Positions 1-8,754 are shown, numbered from the stretch's first letter. The stretch: DNA of 64,000 nt from Pseudomonas sp. DTU12.3 (GCF_004124275.1 NZ_CP027218.1:2049501-2113500); one strand, 5' to 3'. Program-made: numbers and translations. Notes: generated from the sequence alone by a model not told the origin.

Positions 1-1055
1 CCCGTTCCAAAGAACTCAACACCCTCGCCGTGATGATGGCCGGGGCCGGCGCGCTGCTGGTGTTTGGCGGCATGCTGGCCGAAGACCTGATGGAGCTGAT
101 GCGCCTGAACTTCACGCTGTCGCGTGAGGTGATCATGGATCAGGGCGCGATGGGCGCGTTTCTGTTGAAGTCAGGCCAGATGGCGCTGGTGGCGATTCAG
201 CCGATCATGATCACCCTGTTGCTGGCTGCGCTGATCGGGCCGATCTCCCTCGGGGGCTGGCTGTTCGCGGCCGGTTCCATGGCGCCCAAGTTCAGCCGGA
301 TGAACCCGGCGGCGGGCCTGAAGCGGATGTTTTCGTTCAAGGCTGTGATCGAGCTGCTCAAGGCACTGGCCAAGTTTCTGATCACTTTGGGTGTGGCGTT
401 GGTGGTGTTGTTATCGGACGTCGACGACATAATGCGTATCGCCCACGAGCCGCTTGAGTCAGCGATCATTCACAGCATATTGCTGGTGGGCTGGAGTACG
501 TTGTGGCTGGCCTGCGGCTTGATCATCATTGCCGCTGTCGACGTGCCGGTGCAGCTCTGGGAAGCCCACAAGAAACTGCTGATGACCAAGCAGGAAGTGC
601 GCGACGAGCACAAGGATCAGGAGGGGCGCCCGGAGGTCAAACAGCGCATCCGCCAGACCCAACGCGAAATGTCCCAGCGGCGAATGATGGCGGCGATTCC
701 CAGCGCCGACGTGGTCATCACCAACCCGACGCACTACGCCGTCGCGCTCAAGTACGACACCGAGAAGGGCGGCGCACCGGTATTGCTGGCCAAGGGCAGC
801 GACTTCCTCGCGTTGAAAATCCGCGAAATCGCCGTGGCCAACAACGTCATGCTCCTTGAGTCGCCGGGGCTGGCGCGGTCGATCTACTACTCCACGGAAT
901 TGGATCAGGAAATTCCTGGCGGCCTGTATCTGGCGGTTGCCCAGGTACTGGCCTACGTCTACCAGATCCGCCAATACCGCGCGGGCAAGGGCAAACGCCC
1001 GGATCCGCTCAAGGACGATTTGCCGATCCCGCCGGATCTGCGCCGCGATTCCTGA
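1..1055 (+). CDS. flhB: Flagellar export switch protein FlhB (5' end missing)
   Basis: Inner-membrane component of the flagellar type III export apparatus that switches substrate class from rod/hook to filament after self-cleavage. The open frame begins at base 3 with no start codon, so about 350 residues are present and roughly the first 30 are outside the window. Several membrane segments occupy the first half. The cytoplasmic half begins near the LMTKQEVRDEHKDQEG stretch, and the autocleavage motif NPTH is encoded at 723-734, followed by a YAVALKYD strand as in cleaved FlhB. A strong terminator follows the stop codon, so flhB closes the operon arriving from the left. A second, stand-alone FlhB C-terminal domain is encoded at 16834-17163. 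Identity is secure. Confidence 0.96.
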   Translation, partial: RSKELNTLAVMMAGAGALLVFGGMLAEDLMELMRLNFTLSREVIMDQGAMGAFLLKSGQMALVAIQPIMITLLLAALIGPISLGGWLFAAGSMAPKFSRMNPAAGLKRMFSFKAVIELLKALAKFLITLGVALVVLLSDVDDIMRIAHEPLESAIIHSILLVGWSTLWLACGLIIIAAVDVPVQLWEAHKKLLMTKQEVRDEHKDQEGRPEVKQRIRQTQREMSQRRMMAAIPSADVVITNPTHYAVALKYDTEKGGAPVLLAKGSDFLALKIREIAVANNVMLLESPGLARSIYYSTELDQEIPGGLYLAVAQVLAYVYQIRQYRAGKGKRPDPLKDDLPIPPDLRRDS

Positions 1056-1072
1056 TTTAACGGTGATGAAAC

Positions 1073-1114
1073 AAAAAAACCGTCGTCCCGACTCATTGGG
1101 ACGACGGTTTTTTT
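1073..1114 (+). terminator. Rho-independent terminator after flhB
   Basis: A perfect 17-base inverted repeat (1073-1089 and 1098-1114) with an 8-base loop. It is A-rich on the left and T-rich on the right, so it can work in both directions. It lies 18 bases after the flhB stop. Confidence 0.9.
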
Positions 1115-1120
1115 GTGCCC

Positions 1121-1199
1121 TGTAGGAGCTGCCGAAGGCCGCGATCTTTTGCTTTTCAAAAGCAGGATCAAAAGATCGCAGCCTGCGGCAGCTCCTACA
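1121..1199. repeat. REP pair, class A
   Basis: Two facing copies of the palindromic unit that begins TGTAGGAGCTGCCG and continues to GCGATCTTTT, separated by a short spacer. It lies directly after the flhB terminator. The same class occurs about nine times in this window. Confidence 0.85.
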
Positions 1200-1216
1200 G
1201 AGGTTGTGCAGGCTTG

Positions 1217-1576
1217 TTATTGCGGCAACTGCAGATTATCCAGCGCCCGATTCACCGCCAACTCCCCGAGCATGATCAATTGCGCGATGCCCAGCAGCGT
1301 TCTGCGCTGTGATGCGGGTATGAGATTGGCGAAATCGTTGGCGATGGTTCTGGCGCAAGCGAGGGTTTCGCAGGCGTCGGCCAGCAGTTCTTCGTTTTTG
1401 AAGTCTGCGGTCACGGCGTACATCCGGCGGGTTTTGCGTGGCGGTGGCGTGGCGCCGGGTGGGCAGAGGTAGTGATCGAGGGCGCGGTCGGCGGCTTCGT
1501 GGAGCTTGTTCGAATCGAGGGATTCGTAGGGGGAAGTGGGGTCGGTTTCGGGCGGGTTGGGTGTTGGTTTGATCAT
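1217..1576 (-). CDS. DUF6124 family protein
   Basis: 119-residue soluble protein of unknown function. The N-terminal pattern (KPTPNPPETDPTSPYES, then a helix KLHEAADRALDHYL) and the mostly helical remainder match the small Pseudomonas family DUF6124, of which a single genome often has several paralogues. There is no signal peptide or membrane segment. The start is the ATG at 1576, preceded on the minus strand by GGAGC six bases upstream. That ribosome binding site sits inside an inverted repeat and the whole upstream 200 bases look structured, so translation may be controlled through the leader. The gene is isolated between the flhB terminator region and the flhA promoter and is transcribed against both neighbours. 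Confidence 0.75.
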   Translation of the reverse strand: MIKPTPNPPETDPTSPYESLDSNKLHEAADRALDHYLCPPGATPPPRKTRRMYAVTADFKNEELLADACETLACARTIANDFANLIPASQRRTLLGIAQLIMLGELAVNRALDNLQLPQ

Positions 1577-1790
1577 GGTGAAGCTCCTAGAGTCATTGGA
1601 GCTGCCAGCGTTCGCTGCGAGACGAATGAGGGTGGCAGCTATACGCGGGTCGCAGACCGGGACTCTAGAACCGGCAGACCCGAAGGTCTCCCACGTACAA
1701 CCGCCATAAGCAAAGCGGATGTTGTGCGTCCAGAGATCGACGGGCTGCGAGACCCGATCGCTGATGTGTCAGCGACCGGCCCACAATAGA
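1577..1790 (-). promoter_or_regulatory. Structured 5' leader of the DUF6124 gene (candidate cis-regulatory RNA)
   Basis: Read on the minus strand, this leader has a series of stems: a 9-bp stem at 1756-1777 (one G-U pair in this orientation, which would be an A-C mismatch in the other), a stem at 1697-1725 with a 3-base bulge, a hairpin with a UUCG loop at 1676-1689, and GGTC/GACC at 1648-1658. Nearest the gene, GCTGCCA at 1633-1639 can pair with 1601-1607, while AGCTCC at 1598-1603 can pair with GGAGCT at 1582-1587, which contains the ribosome binding site. These last two stems share bases 1601-1603 and so exclude each other. The function is inferred from the pairing only. Confidence 0.55.
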
Positions 1791-1811
1791 ACCCGACCCC
1801 AAAGCGCACAA
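1783..1811 (-). promoter_or_regulatory. Possible sigma-70 promoter for the DUF6124 gene
   Basis: On the minus strand TTGTGC (1811-1806) and TATTGT (1788-1783) are separated by 17 bases. This would start transcription just ahead of the first leader stem. The match is moderate. Confidence 0.4.
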
Positions 1812-1936
1812 GCCGGCGGATTCTGGCTTGGCTGTAGGCAAAGGCGCAAGGATTTGTAGCCTTGAGACCGTGTCTGCAAGTGTCTTTTAAACAGCTTCGT
1901 TTAAATCGAAAAATTTGTGCCGGACATGAGGGTCTC

Positions 1937-2046
1937 TTCGCGAGCAGGCTCGCTCCCACATTTGGATGCATTCCAATCCCACCTTTGGTTGCATTACATT
2001 CCCAATTTGGAATGCATTCCCCTGTGGGAGCGAGCCTGCTCGCGAA
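1937..2046. repeat. REP pair, class B
   Basis: Inverted copies of the unit GGGAGCGAGCCTGCTCGC with its flanks, at 1937-1960 and 2023-2046, arranged with the class B unit ends (TTCGCGAG) outward. This class is the one that flanks the REP transposase gene at 42679. Confidence 0.85.
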
Positions 2047-2110
2047 GGGGCCATCCCGGTCAGCAGAAAACTCACGGTCAAAACCCCGCTGTTTCAGTCA
2101 TTGGCAAAAG

Positions 2111-2127
2111 TTGGAAGGCTTCTTGCA
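2111..2127 (+). promoter_or_regulatory. Candidate sigma-54 promoter of the flhA operon
   Basis: TTGGAAGGCTTCTTGCA carries GG at 2113-2114 and GC at 2125-2126 with exactly ten bases between, the -24/-12 geometry of RpoN. In P. aeruginosa the flhA-flhF-fleN-fliA operon is RpoN and FleQ dependent, which fits; a FleQ site was not identified here. Confidence 0.55.
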
Positions 2128-2189
2128 GTAGCTCGCCGTGAGCCCGCTCTGGGCGTCAAAAGTTTGCTTTAAAGGAACGGGGAAAACCG

Positions 2190-4319
2190 GTGGATCGCTC
2201 TCAGTTATTCAACACAGCACGCACAAACGTTGCCGATTTAAGTCGGGGCAATCTGGGCGTGCCGTTGCTGTTGCTGGTGATGCTGGCGATGATGATGTTG
2301 CCCGTGCCGCCGTTCCTGCTCGACGTGTTCTTCACCTTCAACATTGCCCTGTCGATCGTCGTGCTGCTGGTCTGCGTGTACGCGCTGCGGCCGCTGGATT
2401 TCGCCGTATTCCCGACGATCCTGCTGGTCGCGACCTTGCTGCGGCTGGCGTTGAACGTGGCCTCGACGCGGGTGGTGATGCTCCACGGTCAGGACGGCCA
2501 CGCCGCTGCCGGTAAGGTGATTCAGGCCTTCGGTGAGGTGGTGATCGGCGGTAACTACGTGGTCGGTATCGTGGTGTTTGCGATCCTGATGATCATCAAC
2601 TTCGTCGTGGTGACCAAGGGTGCCGGGCGGATTTCCGAGGTGAGCGCGCGCTTCACCCTCGATGCGATGCCCGGCAAACAAATGGCGATCGACGCCGACC
2701 TCAACGCCGGTCTGATCGACCAGAATCAAGCGAAGATGCGCCGTCAGGAAGTGGCCCAGGAGGCCGAGTTCTACGGTTCGATGGACGGTGCCAGCAAGTT
2801 CGTCCGTGGTGACGCCATCGCCGGCCTGCTGATTCTGTTCATCAACCTCATCGGCGGCATGGCCGTCGGTATCTTCCAGCACAACATGAGCTTCGGCGAT
2901 GCCGGTCGGGTTTACGCCTTGCTGACCATCGGTGACGGTTTAGTGGCGCAATTGCCATCACTGTTGTTATCCACAGCTGCAGCGATCATGGTGACCCGCG
3001 CTTCCGGTTCGGAAGACATGGGCAAACAGATCAACCGCCAGATGTTCGCCTCGCCGAAAGCGCTGGCCGTGGCCGCTGGTTTGATGGCAGTGATGGGCCT
3101 GGTGCCGGGCATGCCGCACTTCTCGTTCCTGAGCATGGCCGCGCTGGCTGGTGGTGGCGCGTACCTGTTCTGGAAAAAGCAGAACGTGGCCAAGGTCGTG
3201 GCACTGGAAGAGGTCAAGCGCCAGCAAGAGCTGCTGCCGTCGCCGGCCCGCGCCATGGAAACCAAAGAGCTGGGCTGGGATGACGTGACGCCAATCGACA
3301 TGATCGGGCTGGAAGTCGGTTATCGCCTGATTCCGCTGGTTGATCGCAACCAGGGCGGACAATTGCTGGCGCGGATCAAGGGCGTGCGCAAAAAGCTCTC
3401 GCAGGATCTGGGCTTCCTGATGCCGACCGTGCACATCCGCGACAACCTCGATCTGGCGCCGAGCGCCTATCGCCTGACGCTGATGGGCGTGATCCTTGCC
3501 GAAGCCGAGATCTACCCGGATCGCGAGCTGGCGATCAACCCGGGCCAGGTCTACGGCACGCTCAACGGGATCAACGCCAAAGATCCGGCTTTCGGCCTGG
3601 AGGCGGTGTGGATCGAAATCAGCCAGCGTGCGCAGGCACAATCGCTCGGTTACACCGTGGTTGACGCCAGCACCGTGGTCGCCACGCACTTGAACCAGAT
3701 TCTGTACAAACACTCCAGTGAGCTGATCGGCCACGAGGAAGTGCAGCAACTCATGCAATTGCTGGCCAAAAGCTCGCCGAAACTGGCTGAAGAGCTGGTG
3801 CCGGGGGTGGTTTCGCTGTCGCAATTGCTCAAAGTGCTGCAAGCGCTGCTGGCCGAACATGTGCCGGTACGCGACATTCGCAGCATTGCTGAAGCAATCG
3901 CCAACAACGCCAGCAAGAGTCAAGATACCGCCGCGTTGGTGGCCGCTGTGCGCGTCGGCGTATCCCGCGCCATCGTCCAAAGCATTGTAGGCACTGAGTC
4001 CGAGCTGCCTGTGATCACCTTGGAACCAAGGTTGGAACAAATATTGCTCAATAGTCTGCAGAAGGCAGGACAAGGCTCGGAAGAGGGCGTTCTGCTGGAG
4101 CCAAGCATGGCCGAGAAGCTGCAGCGTTCGCTCATCGAAGCGGCGCAGCGTCAGGAAATGCAAGGTCAGCCGGTGATCCTGTTGGTAGCAGGCCCGGTGC
4201 GCGCGATGCTCTCGCGCTTTGGCCGCCTCGCAGTCCCTGGACTGCACGTGCTGGCCTACCAGGAAATACCGGACAACAAGCAAGTGACCATCGTTGCGAC
4301 AGTAGGGCCCAACGGCTGA
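2190..4319 (+). CDS. flhA: Flagellar biosynthesis protein FlhA
   Basis: Large inner-membrane subunit of the flagellar export gate; it forms the nonameric ring that receives chaperone-substrate complexes. The 709-residue length is typical. The first half has about eight membrane helices, with the conserved cytoplasmic loop following GGNYVVGIVVFAILMIIN and containing the MPGKQMAIDADLNAGLI signature of the FHIPEP family. The second half is the soluble cytoplasmic domain. The start is GTG at 2190, with AAAGGAACGGGG as ribosome binding site. The first gene of the flhA-flhF-fleN-fliA unit; flhF begins 11 bases after its stop. A candidate sigma-54 promoter lies about 65 bases upstream. Confidence 0.97.
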   Translation: MDRSQLFNTARTNVADLSRGNLGVPLLLLVMLAMMMLPVPPFLLDVFFTFNIALSIVVLLVCVYALRPLDFAVFPTILLVATLLRLALNVASTRVVMLHGQDGHAAAGKVIQAFGEVVIGGNYVVGIVVFAILMIINFVVVTKGAGRISEVSARFTLDAMPGKQMAIDADLNAGLIDQNQAKMRRQEVAQEAEFYGSMDGASKFVRGDAIAGLLILFINLIGGMAVGIFQHNMSFGDAGRVYALLTIGDGLVAQLPSLLLSTAAAIMVTRASGSEDMGKQINRQMFASPKALAVAAGLMAVMGLVPGMPHFSFLSMAALAGGGAYLFWKKQNVAKVVALEEVKRQQELLPSPARAMETKELGWDDVTPIDMIGLEVGYRLIPLVDRNQGGQLLARIKGVRKKLSQDLGFLMPTVHIRDNLDLAPSAYRLTLMGVILAEAEIYPDRELAINPGQVYGTLNGINAKDPAFGLEAVWIEISQRAQAQSLGYTVVDASTVVATHLNQILYKHSSELIGHEEVQQLMQLLAKSSPKLAEELVPGVVSLSQLLKVLQALLAEHVPVRDIRSIAEAIANNASKSQDTAALVAAVRVGVSRAIVQSIVGTESELPVITLEPRLEQILLNSLQKAGQGSEEGVLLEPSMAEKLQRSLIEAAQRQEMQGQPVILLVAGPVRAMLSRFGRLAVPGLHVLAYQEIPDNKQVTIVATVGPNG

Positions 4320-4330
4320 GGTAGTGGTAT

Positions 4331-5671
4331 ATGCAAGTTAAGCGTTTCTTTGCCGCCGATATGCGTCAGGCCATGAAGCTGGTTCGTGATGAGCTGGGCG
4401 CTGATGCCGCCATCATTGGCAATCGTCGCATTGCCGGCGGTGTCGAGTTGACGGCGGCACTGGATTACAAATTGTCGGCGCTGGCGCCACGGGTTCCGAA
4501 CATGGAACTCGAAGACGAGCTGCGCAAGACCCAGTCGCGCATCGTCACCGCCCAGGCCGAATTGAGCATGCGTGGCGAAGCCGACGGCAACACCAATCGC
4601 CAGTTGTTCGCCGGGCTGCCATTGACGGCCGGTCTGCCGCTGACCGCTGCCGAACCGCTGACCGAGCCGACTTACGCCGCGCCGGCGCGTCCGGCCCCGG
4701 CACCTGCGCAGTCCTCCGGCGGCGTTGACCCGCGTGCACTGGATTCGATGCGTTTTGAATTGAACAGCCTGCGCGAGCTGATGGAAGTGCAGCTCGGTAC
4801 TCTGGCCTGGAATCAGCTGCAAGGCAGCCGTCCGGCGCAAGCCAATCTGTATCGTCGTCTGCAACGCATCGGTTTGTCCGGTCCGTTGTCGCGCGACTTG
4901 CTGTCGATGATTACCGATATCGAAGAGCCGCGTCAGGCCTGGCGCATGTTGCTCGCGCATCTGGCGCGGATGATTGCCGTACCGGAAGTCGAGCCGCTGG
5001 AAGAGGGCGGTGTGATTGCCATGGTCGGCCCTGCCGGCATGGGCAAGACCACCACGCTGGCCAAGCTCGCTGCGCGTTACGTGCTCAAATACGGCGCGCA
5101 GAATGTCGCGCTGGTGAGCATGGACAGCTTCCGCATCGGTGCGCAGGAACAACTGAAGACGCTGGGCCGCATTCTCAACGTGCCGGTCACGCATGTCGAT
5201 CCGGGCCAGTCGCTGGTTCAGGCACTGGATCCATTGCTGCGCAAACGCGTGGTGTTGATCGATACGGCGGGCCTGCAAGCCAGCGATCCGGCCTTGCGCA
5301 TGCAGCTCGAAAGCCTCGCCGGTCGTGGCATTCGCTCAAAAAATTATCTGGTCTTGGCAACCACCAGCCAGAAACAGGTTCTAACCGCCGCTTATCACAG
5401 TTACAAGCGTTGCGGGCTAGCCGGGTGCATCCTGACTAAACTGGATGAAACGGCCAGCCTTGGCGAAGTGTTAAGCCTGGCGATCAGTCATGAATTGCCG
5501 GTCGCGTACCTGACCGATGGCCCACGGATTCCGGATGATCTGCATCTGCCGCGCCGTCATCAATTGGTCAGCCGCGCCGTCAGCGTGCAAATGCAGGAAG
5601 AACCCAGCGAAGAAGCCATGGCTGACATGTTCGCTGATATCTATCACAGCCCGACCAAGCAGGTAGGCTGA
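4331..5671 (+). CDS. flhF: Flagellar placement GTPase FlhF
   Basis: SRP-type GTPase that sets the polar position of the flagellum. The 446-residue protein has a short N-terminal basic segment (MQVKRFFAADMRQAMKLVRD), a variable Ala/Pro-rich linker around residues 95-140, a helical N domain and the G domain. The P-loop GPAGMGKTT is near residue 233, with SMDSFRIGA, DTAGL and TKLDE downstream. It sits between flhA and fleN as in other polar flagellates. The spacing to fleN is 116 bases, longer than elsewhere in the operon. Confidence 0.96.
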   Translation: MQVKRFFAADMRQAMKLVRDELGADAAIIGNRRIAGGVELTAALDYKLSALAPRVPNMELEDELRKTQSRIVTAQAELSMRGEADGNTNRQLFAGLPLTAGLPLTAAEPLTEPTYAAPARPAPAPAQSSGGVDPRALDSMRFELNSLRELMEVQLGTLAWNQLQGSRPAQANLYRRLQRIGLSGPLSRDLLSMITDIEEPRQAWRMLLAHLARMIAVPEVEPLEEGGVIAMVGPAGMGKTTTLAKLAARYVLKYGAQNVALVSMDSFRIGAQEQLKTLGRILNVPVTHVDPGQSLVQALDPLLRKRVVLIDTAGLQASDPALRMQLESLAGRGIRSKNYLVLATTSQKQVLTAAYHSYKRCGLAGCILTKLDETASLGEVLSLAISHELPVAYLTDGPRIPDDLHLPRRHQLVSRAVSVQMQEEPSEEAMADMFADIYHSPTKQVG

Positions 5672-5787
5672 GGTATTCATGAATAATTTTTGTACCTACA
5701 TCGATGGTCTGCCATGCATTGTTCCGGTTGTGAACGCGCAGCCAGTAATGTGGCCTCCGTCTATGCAAGACAAGGTAAAGAAATAAC

Positions 5788-6618
5788 ATGGGCAGCATGC
5801 ATCCCGTACAGGTGATCGCGGTGACCGGCGGCAAAGGTGGCGTCGGGAAGACTAACGTGTCAGTGAACTTGTCCCTGGCGCTGGCAGAGCTTGGCCGTCG
5901 GGTCATGTTGCTGGACGCCGATCTGGGGCTGGCGAACGTCGACGTTCTGTTGGGGTTGACCCCCAAACGCACGCTGGCCGACGTCATCGAAGGCCGCTGC
6001 GAATTGCGCGACGTGCTGTTGCAAGGCCCGGGCGGGATCCGCATCGTGCCTGCCGCCTCCGGCACGCAGAGCATGGTGCACCTGAGCCCGGCGCAACACG
6101 CCGGCCTGATTCAGGCGTTCAGCGACATCGGCGACAATCTCGACGTACTGGTGATCGACACCGCTGCGGGTATTGGTGACTCGGTAGTCAGTTTTGTGCG
6201 CGCAGCGCAGGAAGTGTTGCTGGTGGTCTGCGATGAGCCGACTTCTATCACCGATGCCTACGCGCTGATCAAATTGCTCAACCGCGATTACGGCATGAAC
6301 CGCTTCCGCGTGCTGGCCAACATGGCGCAGAGCCCTCAGGAAGGGCGCAACCTGTTCGCCAAGTTGACCAAGGTCACGGATCGCTTCCTTGACGTCGCTC
6401 TACAATACGTCGGCGCCGTGCCGTACGACGAAAGTGTGCGCAAGGCCGTGCAGAAGCAGCGCGCCGTCTATGAAGCCTTCCCGCGTTCCAAGTGCGCACT
6501 GGCGTTCAAGGCGATCGCGCAGAAAGTCGATACCTGGCCGTTGCCGGCCAACCCGCGTGGCCATCTTGAATTTTTCGTCGAGCGCCTCGTGCAGCAAACG
6601 GCAGGGCCCGTGTTATGA
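5788..6618 (+). CDS. fleN: Flagellar number regulator FleN (FlhG, MinD-like ATPase)
   Basis: MinD/ParA-type ATPase that limits flagellar number by antagonising the activator FleQ and acting against FlhF. 276 residues. The deviant Walker A motif GGKGGVGKT is at residues 14-22, Walker A' DADLGLANVD follows, and the switch VLVIDTAAGIGDSV is near residue 120. ATG 5788 is used because MGSMHPVQVIAVTGG is the conserved family N-terminus; the alternative ATG at 5797 would remove three residues. The stop overlaps the fliA start by four bases (ATGA), indicating translational coupling. Confidence 0.96.
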   Translation: MGSMHPVQVIAVTGGKGGVGKTNVSVNLSLALAELGRRVMLLDADLGLANVDVLLGLTPKRTLADVIEGRCELRDVLLQGPGGIRIVPAASGTQSMVHLSPAQHAGLIQAFSDIGDNLDVLVIDTAAGIGDSVVSFVRAAQEVLLVVCDEPTSITDAYALIKLLNRDYGMNRFRVLANMAQSPQEGRNLFAKLTKVTDRFLDVALQYVGAVPYDESVRKAVQKQRAVYEAFPRSKCALAFKAIAQKVDTWPLPANPRGHLEFFVERLVQQTAGPVL

Positions 6619-7355
6619 CCGCTAGCGGTATGAACTACTACAAGAAGTCGGCACGCGACGCTCAGTACGAGCTGATCGAGCGTTACGCGCCGCTGGTCAA
6701 ACGCATTGCTTACCACTTGCTGGCACGGTTGCCGGCGAGTGTGCAGGTCGAAGACCTGATTCAGGCCGGGATGATCGGCCTGCTCGAAGTCTCGACCAAA
6801 TATGACGCCAGCAAAGGCGCCAGTTTCGAAACGTACGCGGGCATTCGAATCCGCGGCGCGATGCTCGACGAAGTGCGCAAAGGGGACTGGGCGCCACGCT
6901 CGGTTCACCGCAATACCCGTATGGTCAGTGACGCAATTCGCTCAATTGAAGCTAAAACCGGCCGTGACGCTAAAGATCACGAGGTTGCAGCCGAACTCCA
7001 ATTGAGTCTCGACGATTACTACGGGATTTTGAATGACACCTTGGGCAGCCGCCTGTTCAGTTTCGACGACCTGTTGCAGGACGGCGAACACGAAGGGCTG
7101 CACGAGGATGGCGCGAGTGCTCATCTCGAGCCGTCGCGCGATCTGGAAGATGAACGCTTCCAGGCAGCGCTGGCGGACGCGATTGCCAATTTGCCGGAGC
7201 GTGAGCGACTGGTGTTGGCGCTGTACTACGACGAAGAGCTGAACCTCAAGGAAATCGGTGAAGTCCTTGGCGTCAGTGAATCGCGGGTCAGCCAGTTACA
7301 CAGCCAGTGCGCGGCCCGTTTGCGGGGGCGTTTGGGGGAGTGGCGAGCGCGCTGA
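6615..7355 (+). CDS. fliA: Flagellar sigma factor FliA (sigma-28)
   Basis: RNA polymerase sigma factor for late flagellar and chemotaxis genes. 246 residues. Region 2 is seen in LVKRIAYHLLARLPASVQVEDLIQAGMIGL and the -10 recognition part in SFETYAGIRIRGAMLDEVRKGDW. Region 4 is near the C-terminus, with the helix-turn-helix LKEIGEVLGVSESRVSQLHSQ. A short internal ATG at 6630 is an alternative start. The gene is coupled to fleN by a 4-base overlap. A hairpin CAGTGT-GGGG-ACACTG lies just after the stop (7359-7374) without a T tract, so transcription may continue into cheY. Confidence 0.97.
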   Translation: MTASGMNYYKKSARDAQYELIERYAPLVKRIAYHLLARLPASVQVEDLIQAGMIGLLEVSTKYDASKGASFETYAGIRIRGAMLDEVRKGDWAPRSVHRNTRMVSDAIRSIEAKTGRDAKDHEVAAELQLSLDDYYGILNDTLGSRLFSFDDLLQDGEHEGLHEDGASAHLEPSRDLEDERFQAALADAIANLPERERLVLALYYDEELNLKEIGEVLGVSESRVSQLHSQCAARLRGRLGEWRAR

Positions 7356-7509
7356 AGGCAGTGTGGGGACACTGCGAACGAGGCTGGTGCGGTGATGAAC
7401 GGCACCGGTCTTGCTCTGTTGTGCTCCAGACAGTCTTCGAGTGCTGCGCCGATTGATTGAAGTGGCGCGTCCAGGTGCTGGGCGCGTTTAAGACTGCTTG
7501 GAGGTCGAA

Positions 7510-7893
7510 TTGAACAAAGACATGAAAATCCTCATCGTTGATGACTTCTCAACGATGCGGCGGATCATCAAGAACCTGCTGCGTGATCTTGGGTTCACCA
7601 ACACCGTCGAGGCTGACGATGGCGTGACTGCCATTCCAGTGCTCAACAGCGGAAGCATCGACTTTCTGGTAACAGACTGGAACATGCCGGGCATGACCGG
7701 TATCGACCTGCTGCGCCACGTGCGCGCCGATGAAAAACTCAAGCACCTGCCGGTATTGATGGTGACTGCCGAAGCCAAGCGCGAGCAGATCATCGAAGCC
7801 GCTCAGGCCGGTGTGAACGGCTACGTAGTCAAACCTTTCACGGCTCAGGCGTTGAAAGACAAAATCGAGAAGATTTTCGAACGCATCGGCTGA
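7510..7893 (+). CDS. cheY: Chemotaxis response regulator CheY
   Basis: Single-domain receiver that carries phosphate from CheA to the flagellar motor switch. The conserved part starts at [14 protein letters not shown] (ATG 7522), with the acidic pocket DD and the phospho-accepting Asp at residue 52 of that numbering (VTDWNMPG), then the conserved Lys in VVKPF. I place the start at TTG 7510 because GGAGG at 7500-7504 stands five bases from it, while ATG 7522 has no ribosome binding site. The two choices differ by four residues. cheZ starts 18 bases downstream. Confidence 0.95.
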   Translation: MNKDMKILIVDDFSTMRRIIKNLLRDLGFTNTVEADDGVTAIPVLNSGSIDFLVTDWNMPGMTGIDLLRHVRADEKLKHLPVLMVTAEAKREQIIEAAQAGVNGYVVKPFTAQALKDKIEKIFERIG

Positions 7894-7911
7894 TGAACGC
7901 GCGGGGGAGCT

Positions 7912-8700
7912 ATGGAGCATAACGAATCTTCACAGGGCGATTTCGAGTCGACCCTGAAAAAACACGCGGTCGAACTGGTCGAGAGCCTTGAAAAAGGCAG
8001 GTTCGGCGACGCTGTGCAACTGATCCATGAGCTCAATCAGACCCGTGACCGTGGCCTGTATCAGGAAGTCGGCAAGCTCACACGTGAACTGCACAGTGCG
8101 ATCGTCAACTTCCAGATCGACCCGAACATGCCGCAGGCCGAGGAAGTGTCGCAAATCACCGACGCCACCGAACGCCTGGGCTATGTGGTCAAGCTGACGG
8201 AAGCCGCGGCCAACCGCACCATGGATCTGGTGGAAAGCGCCACGCCGGTGGTCAATGGTCTGGCCGATGAAGCCCAGACCTTGAGTGCCGATTGGGGCCG
8301 CTTCATGCGTCGCGAGGTCGGGGCTGAAGAGTTCCGCGAACTGGCGCGCCGGGTCGACGGTTTTCTGTCACGCAGCTGCACGGACAACCGTGCGGTGTCG
8401 AGCAATCTCAACGACATCCTGCTGGCCCAGGATTACCAGGATCTGACCGGTCAGGTGATCAAGCGTGTGACCCAACTGGTCACCGAAGTCGAAAGCAATT
8501 TGCTCAAACTCGTGCTCATGGCCAGTCAGGTCGACCGCTTTGCGGGCATCGAACATGACCGCGCCGCGATGCTTGCAGAAAAAGATCCACAAAAACATCT
8601 CTCGCAGGGTGAAGGTCCGCAGATTCATGCCGATAAACGAGAAGACGTTGTGTCCGGTCAGGACGATGTGGACGATTTGTTATCCAGCCTTGGATTCTAG
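7912..8700 (+). CDS. cheZ: CheY-P phosphatase CheZ
   Basis: Dephosphorylates CheY-P. 262 residues, largely helical, with the family's long hairpin. The catalytic segment LLAQDYQDLTGQVIKRV supplies the conserved Asp and Gln. The C-terminal tail ends in DDVDDLLSSLGF, the peptide with which CheZ docks onto CheY, joined by a flexible acidic/Gln-rich linker. It lies between cheY and cheA. A GGGGGAGC ribosome binding site precedes ATG 7912. Confidence 0.95.
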   Translation: MEHNESSQGDFESTLKKHAVELVESLEKGRFGDAVQLIHELNQTRDRGLYQEVGKLTRELHSAIVNFQIDPNMPQAEEVSQITDATERLGYVVKLTEAAANRTMDLVESATPVVNGLADEAQTLSADWGRFMRREVGAEEFRELARRVDGFLSRSCTDNRAVSSNLNDILLAQDYQDLTGQVIKRVTQLVTEVESNLLKLVLMASQVDRFAGIEHDRAAMLAEKDPQKHLSQGEGPQIHADKREDVVSGQDDVDDLLSSLGF

Positions 8701-8754
8701 AGTTGTGGAATTTTAGGTTTTTTGGGTTTTTAGACCTGTAGGAGCACCCCATTA

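Noticed and set aside
1..30. Start codon of flhB at position 30
   Set aside because: The frame is open through base 3 and the upstream residues RSKELNTLAV continue FlhB, so the ATG at 30 is internal.
1639..1971. 110-codon minus-strand frame covering the DUF6124 leader
   Set aside because: Crosses a REP unit at its start and lacks a ribosome binding site. Similar frames are often called in Pseudomonas, but the pairing pattern, including G-U pairs in one orientation, fits RNA structure better. Not fully excluded.
7441..7500. Possible sigma-28 promoter (GCCGATTG) upstream of cheY
   Set aside because: The -10-like word is there, but no TAAA box stands about 15 bases upstream of it.
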